In this document: positions 1 through 6,260 of the stretch, piece after piece
Layout of the letters: each line of letters starts with the position of its first letter
How positions within the stretch are numbered: position 1 is the stretch's first letter
Assembly: GCA_028714995.1 (NCBI GenBank)
Contig: JAQTLI010000143.1
Span: 1-7,047 of the forward strand
Reading direction: 5' to 3'
Origin: Methylobacter sp.
GTDB lineage: Bacteria > Pseudomonadota > Gammaproteobacteria > Methylococcales > Methylomonadaceae
DNA length: 7,047 nt
Notes under the pieces: model-generated
What the model was told of the DNA's origin: nothing
Databases searched by the model: none
Seen by the model: the letters and a program-made list of their open reading frames with translations, nothing else
Made by a program: the position numbers and the translations under genes

Positions 1-448
1 GAACGGTGGTGGTATTGAATTAATTCACTTTTTCCGTTCGTGGTGAACCCATCGAACCACAAACATGGTTTTTTGCCAGTCTCTCTCCCAACCGCCGAAT
101 TTTGATGTGCGGAAAGTATAAATCAGCACCATGAATTTTTCGGGTATCAGCATCAGGACCCCTGTGTCTGTCGCTAGTGTATGAAAGCTATTGCCAGGGT
201 GCGCGTTAAATAACCGCGAGGTTCGGAATGGAACGGAGAACGAAGGCTATACCTGATTAGCAATACCTTATATTGCGATAAGACCTATTTAATCACTAAT
301 TACTACAAATTCAAATTCGATAATGATGTTGCGGTTGCAAGCTCAAACCCTCGGAATTGTCCTAATACTTGTAGACACTGCCGGAGGAGTCTGGGCTTAC
401 ATCCCTAAACACCCTACTTATTTATATAATAAAATACCAGAAGCCAAT
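1..448. other. Gene-free 3' flank of the fimbrial operon
   Basis: No convincing coding region lies here. Both strands are broken by stops, and the longest frame (plus strand from 323) runs antisense into the adhesin gene and looks like a shadow. What can be seen is a degenerate palindrome near the left edge (annotated separately) and two small inverted repeats: cgcgtt/aaccgcg at 202-218, with one bulged base, and gcaata/tattgc at 260-276. The 100 bases after the adhesin stop are AT-rich with only a weak AT hairpin around 418-436. I therefore see no clear rho-independent terminator for the operon. Either termination is Rho-dependent or it lies outside the window. Confidence 0.6.
34..68. repeat. 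Degenerate palindromic intergenic repeat
   Basis: The arm ccgttcgtggt (34-44) is mirrored by accacaaacatgg (56-68), the reverse complement apart from one substitution and a two-base insertion, around an 11-base centre. The layout CCGTTCGTGGTGA-spacer-TCGAACCAC is similar, from memory, to a palindromic extragenic repeat (arms ending CGAACGG, centre with TCGAA) scattered through many proteobacterial genomes. The window begins with gaacgg, the reverse complement of ccgttc at 34-39, so a second copy or arm may end just at the edge. The inverted symmetry is seen directly; family membership is inferred. Confidence 0.45.
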
Positions 449-1468
449 TTATTGGTAGCTCATCGTGAAAGTTGCCGCGGCATTGACAGCACCCGGTTTG
501 AGGGCTCCTCCGGCTCGATAGTATTGAACTGTCAGCGGGATATCGTTGGTGCTTGCCGAGGAGCCAACCAGCCACTGGTTTGAGGTGCCAGCCACCGCCG
601 AATCCGGCCCGAAAGAGACTGGATTGCCGTCACTTTTAAGTATCCGCAACTTGACACCCGCCGCGGTTGACGAGGGTCCCAACGATAACAGCGATGTTGT
701 ATTATTAGGTTTAGTCGCATCGGTCAACGTCACATAAACATTGGCGCCGCTCTGGCAATTCAGTCCAATATCAAATCGAGTATCGCCACTGGTTTGACCC
801 ACCGAACTTAGCGAAGTGATGGAAACATTTGGCAAGGTTACACTGACCGATGATGTCGTCACGCTGCACGTAATCGGCGTGACTGTATTGTTGCTGAACT
901 GAGTGTTCAGGTTCTGCTGAGCCGGCTGACCGACGAGCCAGAGACAGCCCAAGCTGCCGGTAACATTCACGTGCACAAGCGGCATACTGGAGAGCGTTTG
1001 ACCTGAGGCAACCGGCCCGGTCACGACCAAATGGGCCTCAATGCCGGGCAGCGATACAGACGCAGACCCAGGTGCAGGAATTCTAATTTGGGTACTCACC
1101 CCAGAAGACGTTATTAAATTTAGATTACCCTGTGTGTTGACATAGAAACTCACCCCAATGCCGTCAACCCCCGTGCTGTATATGCCCGATGAAAGCACGG
1201 TACCGACCACCGTAGATTTCTCCGTAAGTGTACAGAGAGAAAGAAGGGAAAGAAAGCCGTTGGCGGTAATGCCGACACTTGCAGTCGCGAGCGTGCTCCC
1301 GACTGCCGTGTCCCTGGACACCGAGTAAGGCCCCGCTGGAGAAAAATCTAACGTAGCTGGCGAATAACTGATTGACTGAGCATGGCACACAGTGGTCAGG
1401 ACAAAGAAATTCAACAACACCCTTATCAGCCATCTGGCTACCTTACCGCTACACATTAAAAGTTTCAT
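449..1468 (-). CDS. Fimbrial tip adhesin, two-domain (FimH-like layout)
   Basis: The product has 339 residues. A Sec signal peptide covers about residues 1-30 (basic n-region, core LLNFFVLTTV, cleavage after VCHA). Residues 31 to about 195 form an N-terminal domain with one Cys pair (C79, C175), in the place where tip adhesins carry the receptor-binding domain; I do not recognise its ligand. Residues from about 198 to 339 are a pilin domain with Cys pair C201/C238. It contains VTLPNVSITSLSSVG, clearly paralogous to VTLPTVSLSQLASAG of the major pilin encoded upstream, and ends TFTMSYQ with the usual penultimate Tyr of the chaperone-recognised last strand. The ATG at 1468 is chosen because AGAAGG lies 9 bases upstream and the signal peptide starts there; a longer GTG frame would overlap the usher. 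It begins 2 bases after the usher stop, so translation is probably coupled. Fimbrial family and tip role are well supported; binding specificity is unknown. Confidence 0.88.
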   Translation of the reverse strand: MKLLMCSGKVARWLIRVLLNFFVLTTVCHAQSISYSPATLDFSPAGPYSVSRDTAVGSTLATASVGITANGFLSLLSLCTLTEKSTVVGTVLSSGIYSTGVDGIGVSFYVNTQGNLNLITSSGVSTQIRIPAPGSASVSLPGIEAHLVVTGPVASGQTLSSMPLVHVNVTGSLGCLWLVGQPAQQNLNTQFSNNTVTPITCSVTTSSVSVTLPNVSITSLSSVGQTSGDTRFDIGLNCQSGANVYVTLTDATKPNNTTSLLSLGPSSTAAGVKLRILKSDGNPVSFGPDSAVAGTSNQWLVGSSASTNDIPLTVQYYRAGGALKPGAVNAAATFTMSYQ

Positions 1469-1470
1469 TT

Positions 1471-4083
1471 CTATATACCTTCTGTTACCGGCTTCAGCGT
1501 CGCTACTTTTAGCCGGGCATTGTTTTGCATGGATGCGGCGTCCCTGATACTGCACACCGCCTCAATTCTTAGGAACGGGCCTTCGTCCTCGCTCTTCGGC
1601 GGAAGCTGATATTCGAAGCCGCACTGTTGGTCGGTGGCGTCGCCCCACTTTGCGGTCAAGGTTCCTGCATCGGCGATGCCACGCAGGAAGATGCGGCCAT
1701 CCTGTCCGGCCAGGCCAACCTCGCTGCCTTCGGCATCGAATATACTAGCGCCGAAGGGTATCGGCGAGCGGTCGGTCAGGTAGGCGGTGACCATTACCGC
1801 CCGCCCGCTGACGGTGGCAAAACGTATCATCGCGACTGTGTCGGAACGTGGTGCAATCTGCTGGCTGGTGGTTTTGAATTCCACATCCGGCTGAACGCCA
1901 TCCGGATCAATGCTGACGGTATTCATACGGTAGGGCGATAGGAAAGGCAAGACCGCGTAACCGCGTCCGTCAATTCGAGTGCCGATACTATTGGTAACCC
2001 GGGCACCCTCGGCACCGGGCGCTTCGACGATGCCAATCGTGTCGCCCATCTGGTTCGCCAACGTTACACCACCCGGATGAAGAACTACGCCGCCAGTAGC
2101 GCCCAAAGACTGTTGCGAAAAGTCAGAGCCTTTGCTGGCGCTCGCCGATAGTGTAGTGTAAGGACTACGGTATCCCCCACCCGCTCCGAAGACATTTTCT
2201 CCATCGGCCTGGCTAGCCAATGCGCTGTAACTCAGTTCGTTGTTCTCGCCCGCTGTACCACTGACGATCTCCTGCTCGGTTTGGCTGGATATACTGCCCA
2301 CCGTGTGTTGCGTAAAACTTGCCGTCAATCTCGGCGCCTGTGTACTACTGCCCAGTGGCAAAGAGACACTTGCCAGCACCTGGTCATCAGTGTTTCCCGT
2401 GAAGCCATCCAACTGCCGGGCAACCGAAATATTGTAATTCGGATTGATGCCAGCAAGAGTAAAAAAATTGTTGTAGCCCGCTTGAAACTGCGTGACCGTG
2501 CCAGATCGATTCCAATAGCTTGCGGTGGATCCGGCCAGGAAGACATTGCCCCAACGCTCTCCCAGATTCTGGTTAATGTTGAGTTGTAACTGGCTGCGCT
2601 GGTGATTGATCGTCAGCGGATCGGCACCGACCGCCGCCAGGTCGCGGGCGGCCAGCGCCTCGTGAAATGACCAATAACCATTCGAAGAATAGCGATAGGC
2701 GGCTAGCGTGAAGTAGGTGTGGGTATCAGACACCAGCTTGCTATAACTGACTCGCAGGCTTTGGCCGCTAGTCGCCGGGACGCCGCGAATATCCGCCTTG
2801 GCCTGGGTCAGGTCGATAGCTATCGCCCCCAGCGATGTGTTGAACGCCGCCCCCACCAGCCCCGCCATATAGCTGGAGGCAACAATGCTGCCCGCATAGC
2901 CGGTGACCAGACTATTAAAACCATACTGCAGCGTTGCCTGACCGAACTTCTCGGCACTGTTGATCTGTGTCTCGCGGACTTCCCCGACGATGGTGTTGTA
3001 GCGCCAGATTCCAGGACGCAGCAATTGGACTACGTAAGCATAAGGGACAGTAAAATTCTGCTGGCTGCCATCCGCTTCATAGACCGTGACAAGCAAATCG
3101 CCACCATAGCCGGTGGCATAAATGTCATTGATCTCAAAAGCACCCGGCGTCACTGTGGTATCCAATATCGTGTTGCCGTTCTGGCTGATCTTCACGCGCG
3201 CATTAGTTCGTGCGATACCGCGCACCGTCGGGGCGTAATTGCGCTGTGAATCCGGTCGCATGCGGTCATCGGTTCCAAGCGAAACACCGCGAAATCCAAT
3301 GCTGTCGAACATCGCGCCATCCGTAAAGCTATCACCCAGGCTCAAGCGGCTTGTAATCGATGGCAGGTCGTGCAACAGGTAGGTCGCGATGTTTTGGTAA
3401 GTCGAAGGTCCGTTCGACTGCACGTTCATTGACGAGCGCTGGCGCAAATGCCAATTTTCGAAATTTAACCCGCCAGTCAGGTCGAGATGGCCATTTGATG
3501 TGGTTGATAATGGAGCTGCAGTGCGAAAGGCATTCAGGTTGTAAGATAGCGTCGCAGAAGACACGCCACCATCCCATAATTCAGGGCTGACGTAGCCGCG
3601 CGGGGTATACAGCAACGCCGCCTGTGGAACGCTTAGATCCAGCCGTAACAAAGACAGGTCGAACGACACAGCTGCATCCTTGACCATTGCGGACAGATCG
3701 GCGCAGCCACCAGCCTGCACTTTGAGAAGTTCAGCACGAGCCAATTCTGATAGTTTCTCAAAATCCAGCCCGATATGTTCAATCACCGTACGTTCGATGC
3801 AAGGCAAGGCAATATCGCTATCTGGCTGGGCAACGAAACGAACCGGGAAATGGCCCATCAATTTGCCGTTAACATGCAGATCGACAAGATACTCGCCCGG
3901 CAGCACTGGATTGCCACGCTGAAATCGGGATATATCTACCTGTTGAGCACTACCGCCGCGCAAAAATGAGGAGTTGAATTCTACCTCAGCGGGCTTTTGT
4001 GGCTCGGCGCCTGCGGAGTTTGCCATGATCATGGTCAGGGCGGTCAGCACCTTGAAAAATAAACGGCCCCGAGTAGAAAACAT
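1471..4083 (-). CDS. Outer-membrane fimbrial usher (PapC/FimD family)
   Basis: The product has 870 residues from the ATG at 4083, a normal usher length. Order of parts: signal peptide 1-26 (core FFKVLTALTMIM, cleavage after SAGA); periplasmic N-domain from about 33 (EVEFNSSFLRGG) to about 150 with Cys pair C95/C127, which receives chaperone-subunit complexes; a 24-strand beta-barrel pore interrupted by the plug domain at about 260-345 (APTVRGIARTNARV, PGAFEIND, GGDLLVTVYEADGS are family hallmarks); then C-terminal periplasmic domains (PFGASIFDAEGSEVGLAGQDG) with Cys pair C821/C844. It catalyses ordered subunit polymerisation and secretion. The start is uncertain. The frame stays open upstream to a TTG at 4164, with another ATG at 4128, and none of the three has a clear Shine-Dalgarno. 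I chose 4083 because it alone gives a canonical signal peptide at the N-terminus. The 27 upstream codons contain a decayed duplicate of the signal-peptide region. Confidence 0.95.
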   Translation of the reverse strand: MFSTRGRLFFKVLTALTMIMANSAGAEPQKPAEVEFNSSFLRGGSAQQVDISRFQRGNPVLPGEYLVDLHVNGKLMGHFPVRFVAQPDSDIALPCIERTVIEHIGLDFEKLSELARAELLKVQAGGCADLSAMVKDAAVSFDLSLLRLDLSVPQAALLYTPRGYVSPELWDGGVSSATLSYNLNAFRTAAPLSTTSNGHLDLTGGLNFENWHLRQRSSMNVQSNGPSTYQNIATYLLHDLPSITSRLSLGDSFTDGAMFDSIGFRGVSLGTDDRMRPDSQRNYAPTVRGIARTNARVKISQNGNTILDTTVTPGAFEINDIYATGYGGDLLVTVYEADGSQQNFTVPYAYVVQLLRPGIWRYNTIVGEVRETQINSAEKFGQATLQYGFNSLVTGYAGSIVASSYMAGLVGAAFNTSLGAIAIDLTQAKADIRGVPATSGQSLRVSYSKLVSDTHTYFTLAAYRYSSNGYWSFHEALAARDLAAVGADPLTINHQRSQLQLNINQNLGERWGNVFLAGSTASYWNRSGTVTQFQAGYNNFFTLAGINPNYNISVARQLDGFTGNTDDQVLASVSLPLGSSTQAPRLTASFTQHTVGSISSQTEQEIVSGTAGENNELSYSALASQADGENVFGAGGGYRSPYTTLSASASKGSDFSQQSLGATGGVVLHPGGVTLANQMGDTIGIVEAPGAEGARVTNSIGTRIDGRGYAVLPFLSPYRMNTVSIDPDGVQPDVEFKTTSQQIAPRSDTVAMIRFATVSGRAVMVTAYLTDRSPIPFGASIFDAEGSEVGLAGQDGRIFLRGIADAGTLTAKWGDATDQQCGFEYQLPPKSEDEGPFLRIEAVCSIRDAASMQNNARLKVATLKPVTEGI
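1478..1483 (-). promoter_or_regulatory. Ribosome binding site of the adhesin gene
   Basis: AGAAGG lies 9 bases before the ATG at 1468 and within the last codons of the usher gene. It fixes the adhesin start and argues against the longer GTG-initiated frame reaching to 1555. Confidence 0.7.
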
Positions 4084-4143
4084 AGTGGAAATTTGTGGTT
4101 CGGTGCCTATGGATCTTGCTACGATCATGTTTATTAATCGGCC
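3998..4143 (-). repeat. In-frame diverged duplication of usher signal-peptide region
   Basis: Bases 3998-4033 and 4094-4129 match at 28 of 36 positions, 96 bases (32 codons) apart and in the same reading frame. The translations share MI.A.S.G.EPQ, with the residues at the dots differing. The similarity seems to continue further 5' through a shared Gly-Arg-Leu coding stretch (4060-4068 and 4135-4143). Between these blocks the upstream copy is 21 bases (7 codons) shorter and lacks the KVLTALT-type hydrophobic core. The downstream copy encodes the functional-looking signal peptide; the upstream copy lies between TTG 4164 and ATG 4083. Confidence 0.65.
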
Positions 4144-4220
4144 CAAAATTTTCACTTTTTTCAATTTTTGGCGCTATACACACCCTCATTGTCAGAAGCG
4201 TTAATTAGGAAACGATTAAT

Positions 4221-4243
4221 GCCCGCATCAACGCGTAGCGGGC
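4221..4243 (-). promoter_or_regulatory. Stem-loop over the chaperone stop codon
   Basis: gcccgc (4221-4226) and gcgggc (4238-4243) form a perfect 6-bp GC-only stem with an 11-base loop; the chaperone TGA falls inside the loop. No T-tract follows on the minus strand, so it is not a standard terminator. It could protect or delimit the mRNA between chaperone and usher. The stem is seen; the role is inferred. Confidence 0.35.
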
Positions 4244-4986
4244 GCTTTAAACGTGCCTTTCGTAATTCCGCCGTAATCGTTGATAAAGCTGTAGTCCACT
4301 TGCAATGACCCGGCCGGTTCAACTTCCTGTTTGGACAGCTCAAATGTCCGGCTTGCAAAAGGGCTCACCATATCAGCATTGGCGCTGAGGGAGGCTCCCC
4401 CTGCGATGACTGTTACCTGGTTGAACGAGACATGATACGGAGTTGGATTGCTGACCTCCAGCCCGACCTTCCCATCCTTGGCCACTAGCTTCCAGGTCAA
4501 CTGTGCAGGCGCATCAGCGGCTGTGCCAGGCAATTTGTCCGGGCGAAAGAATAACTTGATGCGGTGTTTGAAGGCGAATTCCAGCTTATTAGGCATATCC
4601 GGGGTTGCCGATTCGCGCGGGGGAATATCCAGAACGTTCAACCAGAACAGCGACTCCCGGTCGGCTGGCAGCGGCTCCTGGGTATAGAATAAACGCAGGC
4701 TCTGACCCTTGGTCGGATCGAGACGAAACAAGGGTGGCGTCAGCAAAAATGGGACTTTGTCCTCGCCGGGCTTGGCCTGAGGGTTGCCCGCATCGAGCCA
4801 TGTCTGCACAAGTGACGGGGCTTCACCGTTATTGTGGACGTTGACGGTAACTTCCCGTTTTTGTCCGGGATAGACAACCCTGGTACCGTCAATGACCACT
4901 CCGGCCGTGGCAGGCGACACCAACCCCAGCGATGCCACCAATACCTTAAAAGCGAATCCAAAAAAAAACGTCAATCGTGCTAGCAT
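4228..4986 (-). CDS. Periplasmic fimbrial chaperone (PapD/FimC family)
   Basis: The product has 252 residues, typical for the family. The signal peptide is about 1-28 (MLARLTFFFGFAFKVLVASLGL, cleavage after SPATA). Two Ig-like domains follow: domain 1 at about 29-150 and domain 2 at about 155-250. The subunit-anchoring basic residues are present: Arg36 in GTRVVYP (PapD Arg8 equivalent) and Lys144 in HRIKLFFRP (PapD Lys112 equivalent). The family signature is clear (RESLFWLNVLDIPP at 110-123, NPTPYHVSF at 180-188). The short F1-G1 region points to the FGS subclass. It folds pilin and adhesin by donor-strand complementation and delivers them to the usher. It lies 123 bases after the pilin stop and 144 bases before the chosen usher start. 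There is no recognisable Shine-Dalgarno upstream of the ATG; the start rests on the signal peptide. Codons 7-9 are TTT TTT TTT, a T9 run. Confidence 0.95.
   Translation of the reverse strand: MLARLTFFFGFAFKVLVASLGLVSPATAGVVIDGTRVVYPGQKREVTVNVHNNGEAPSLVQTWLDAGNPQAKPGEDKVPFLLTPPLFRLDPTKGQSLRLFYTQEPLPADRESLFWLNVLDIPPRESATPDMPNKLEFAFKHRIKLFFRPDKLPGTAADAPAQLTWKLVAKDGKVGLEVSNPTPYHVSFNQVTVIAGGASLSANADMVSPFASRTFELSKQEVEPAGSLQVDYSFINDYGGITKGTFKAPATR
4960..4968 (-). repeat. T9 homopolymer in chaperone codons 7-9
   Basis: Nine consecutive T on the coding strand encode Phe7-Phe9 of the chaperone signal peptide. Gain or loss of one base would shift the frame near the N-terminus and remove the chaperone. 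The tract is seen; slippage-driven switching is an inference. Confidence 0.5.
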
Positions 4987-5022
4987 TATGAAATCGTACA
5001 GTCAGTGTCTGGAAAATGGAAT

Positions 5023-5049
5023 AGGCGCAGACCTTAGAGTATTGCGCCT
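5023..5049 (-). promoter_or_regulatory. Stem-loop 2 in the pilin-chaperone spacer
   Basis: aggcgca (5023-5029) and tgcgcct (5043-5049) form a perfect 7-bp stem with a 13-base loop, about 37 bases before the chaperone ATG. On the transcribed strand it is followed by ATTCCATTTT, a poor T-tract. It may work as a partial terminator or an mRNA processing or stability element that keeps pilin mRNA above chaperone and usher mRNA, as is known for other fimbrial operons. Confidence 0.45.
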
Positions 5050-5065
5050 GATCTACACATCAAAT

Positions 5066-5088
5066 AAGCGCCAGCAGAAGGCGCGCTT
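5066..5088 (-). promoter_or_regulatory. Stem-loop 1 just after the major pilin gene
   Basis: aagcgc (5066-5071) and gcgctt (5083-5088) form a perfect 6-bp stem with an 11-base loop, 21 bases after the pilin stop codon. An alternative register pairs GCGCC with GGCGC. The sequence after it is ATTTGATG, so termination would be partial at best. A 3' stem that protects the abundant pilin transcript is the simplest reading. Confidence 0.45.
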
Positions 5089-5109
5089 CCCAGTAAATTA
5101 CGCATCAAA

Positions 5110-5664
5110 TCAATTATAAGTCAATGAGTAGGTCACGGGTGAACTGAAAGCACCTGCGGTTGCTGCAGCAAGAGCATAATATTGTGCGACATAGTTTAAA
5201 GTACCACTGAAAGGACTAGTACCGGTTACATCTGGTGCCTTAGCTTGAGATGTTAGGCCAGGTTTGATTTGAGTAGTAAGATTATTCGCCGGGAAAAGCT
5301 GAACCACGACATTAGTTGCGCCGCCGGCTGTTGTATTTATTAAATTGCCTGTGGCTGGGTCAACGCCAGCCCCTGACTCGAAGAATGCGTTAACAAGACT
5401 ATTGTTGGTACAGCCGCTTAAATCCAAAGTAAAATGAGTTGCTCCAGCCGTTGCACCAGCCGATGCTAATTGACTGAGAGATACCGTGGGCAGGGTTACA
5501 GTCCCAGTCGAGGATGCACTGCCATTAAGCACAACCGTGCAGGTCGATCCACTCACAGCACCTGCAAAAGTAATCGTCCCATCCGACGCCTGGGCCAAAC
5601 CCGGCAGCGCCAACACCGAAATCAGACCAGTCGCAGACATCATTAGTTTAAGTTTGTTTTTCAT
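5110..5664 (-). CDS. Major fimbrial subunit (type 1/FimA-like pilin)
   Basis: The product has 184 residues. The signal peptide is 1-26 (MKNKLKLMMS start, cleavage after AQA). The mature pilin of about 158 residues begins SDGTITFAGAVSGSTC, the classic start of type 1 pilins: an N-terminal donor extension followed by the first Cys. The Cys pair is C42/C85, with VTLPTVSLSQL between them. The C-terminus SPVTYSLTYN has the penultimate Tyr and alternating hydrophobics that bind the chaperone. The ATG at 5664 is preferred over the one at 5676 because GGAG sits 6 bases upstream of it, and the earlier ATG is part of that Shine-Dalgarno. It is the first gene of the operon and is followed by two stem-loops, as expected for the most abundant subunit. 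It could be called FimA-like, but I assign no symbol because the clade is not certain. Confidence 0.93.
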   Translation of the reverse strand: MKNKLKLMMSATGLISVLALPGLAQASDGTITFAGAVSGSTCTVVLNGSASSTGTVTLPTVSLSQLASAGATAGATHFTLDLSGCTNNSLVNAFFESGAGVDPATGNLINTTAGGATNVVVQLFPANNLTTQIKPGLTSQAKAPDVTGTSPFSGTLNYVAQYYALAAATAGAFSSPVTYSLTYN

Positions 5665-5670
5665 CTCTAT

Positions 5671-5674
5671 CTCC
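5671..5674 (-). promoter_or_regulatory. Ribosome binding site of the pilin gene
   Basis: GGAG lies 6 bases before the ATG at 5664, an ideal spacing. It decides the start in favour of MKNKLK over the in-frame ATG four codons upstream. Confidence 0.8.
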
Positions 5675-5723
5675 ATATCAAGTTATTGAAATTACAACTA
5701 CTGTTTTTTGTTATTGTTTCTGT

Positions 5724-5752
5724 AATATTCCTAGGCACGTTATTTTTGCGAA
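5724..5752 (-). promoter_or_regulatory. Candidate sigma70-type promoter of the fimbrial operon
   Basis: On the minus strand TTCGCA (5747-5752) and AATATT (5724-5729) lie 17 bases apart, each matching 4 of 6 consensus positions, with GG before the -10. A start near 5717 would give a leader of about 50 bases. This is the best pair I see, but it is a weak match in an AT-rich region where chance matches are common. I found no inverted repeats around it of the kind that flank invertible fimbrial promoters. Confidence 0.3.
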
Positions 5753-6024
5753 AAATCTTTTCATGCATCATCTGAGCAGACTTTCAGGTCATCACGACTG
5801 CTTCCAATCCAAAAACAACGGCTTTTCCGTGTCCAATTTCAAACATACATCACTACTGTTTTTAATTGGTTACTACGTATTATTACTTATTACTGTGACG
5901 AATATAGCAGATTCATTAATCACTGACCAGAGAAAATCCCACATTATTCATAGGGATACTAACGAGGCAATTGAGAGTGTGCCGCAGGCATACAAGATGA
6001 CTGCGTAGTGCATGCGGCTGTATT

Positions 6025-6033
6025 TGTGGATAA
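6025..6033 (-). promoter_or_regulatory. Perfect DnaA-box 9-mer
   Basis: The minus strand reads TTATCCACA, the strong consensus DnaA box. A weaker relative, TTATTCATA, lies at 5944-5952 on the plus strand. There is no cluster of boxes and no dnaA, gyrB or parAB nearby, so an origin is unlikely. It may be a regulatory box or chance. Confidence 0.3.
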
Positions 6034-6230
6034 CCTCTTCAGAAGATGGCGGTAGTAGGTCCACCGAAGTCTGCTGTCGGAAGCTCGCTTCAAACCGCCT
6101 CAAGCTGCATGTATTAAGAATGCTGGCAGTGAGCAGTGAGGATAAGTTAACTCATTAAGTTAGCAAGTAGAGTGCAGAGAGGTTTCTTTGTCGAAAGTGG
6201 ATTTTTCGATCAAAAACAGTCTATAGCCAA

Positions 6231-6260
6231 CAGGCGAGATTGTATATACGCTTTAGCCTG
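6231..6260. promoter_or_regulatory. 30-bp dyad-symmetric site, possible operator
   Basis: CAGGC (6231-6235) and GCCTG (6256-6260) flank the 8-bp palindrome GTATATAC (6242-6249), and both share exactly the same centre. In all, 11 of 15 base pairs are symmetric. This layout of outer arms and a central palindrome is typical of a dimeric DNA-binding protein site. It lies about 20 bases beyond the terminator of the neighbouring gene and about 570 bases before the pilin start. The protein is unknown. Confidence 0.35.

Noticed and set aside
323..583. Plus-strand 86-codon frame with a signal-peptide-like beginning
   Set aside because: Its second half is antisense to the adhesin C-terminal domain, there is no Shine-Dalgarno, and the sequence resembles no family I know.
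1469..1555. Longer adhesin starting from GTG at 1555
   Set aside because: It would overlap the usher by 85 bases and bury the signal peptide; the ATG at 1468 has a good Shine-Dalgarno.
2719..3249. 176-codon plus-strand frame inside the usher gene
   Set aside because: It is antisense to conserved usher plug and barrel sequence, with no start signal or recognisable domain.
5763..6008. Plus-strand 81-codon frame with one hydrophobic segment
   Set aside because: There is no ribosome binding site, its start overlaps the likely pilin promoter region, and its composition is that of translated AT-rich spacer.
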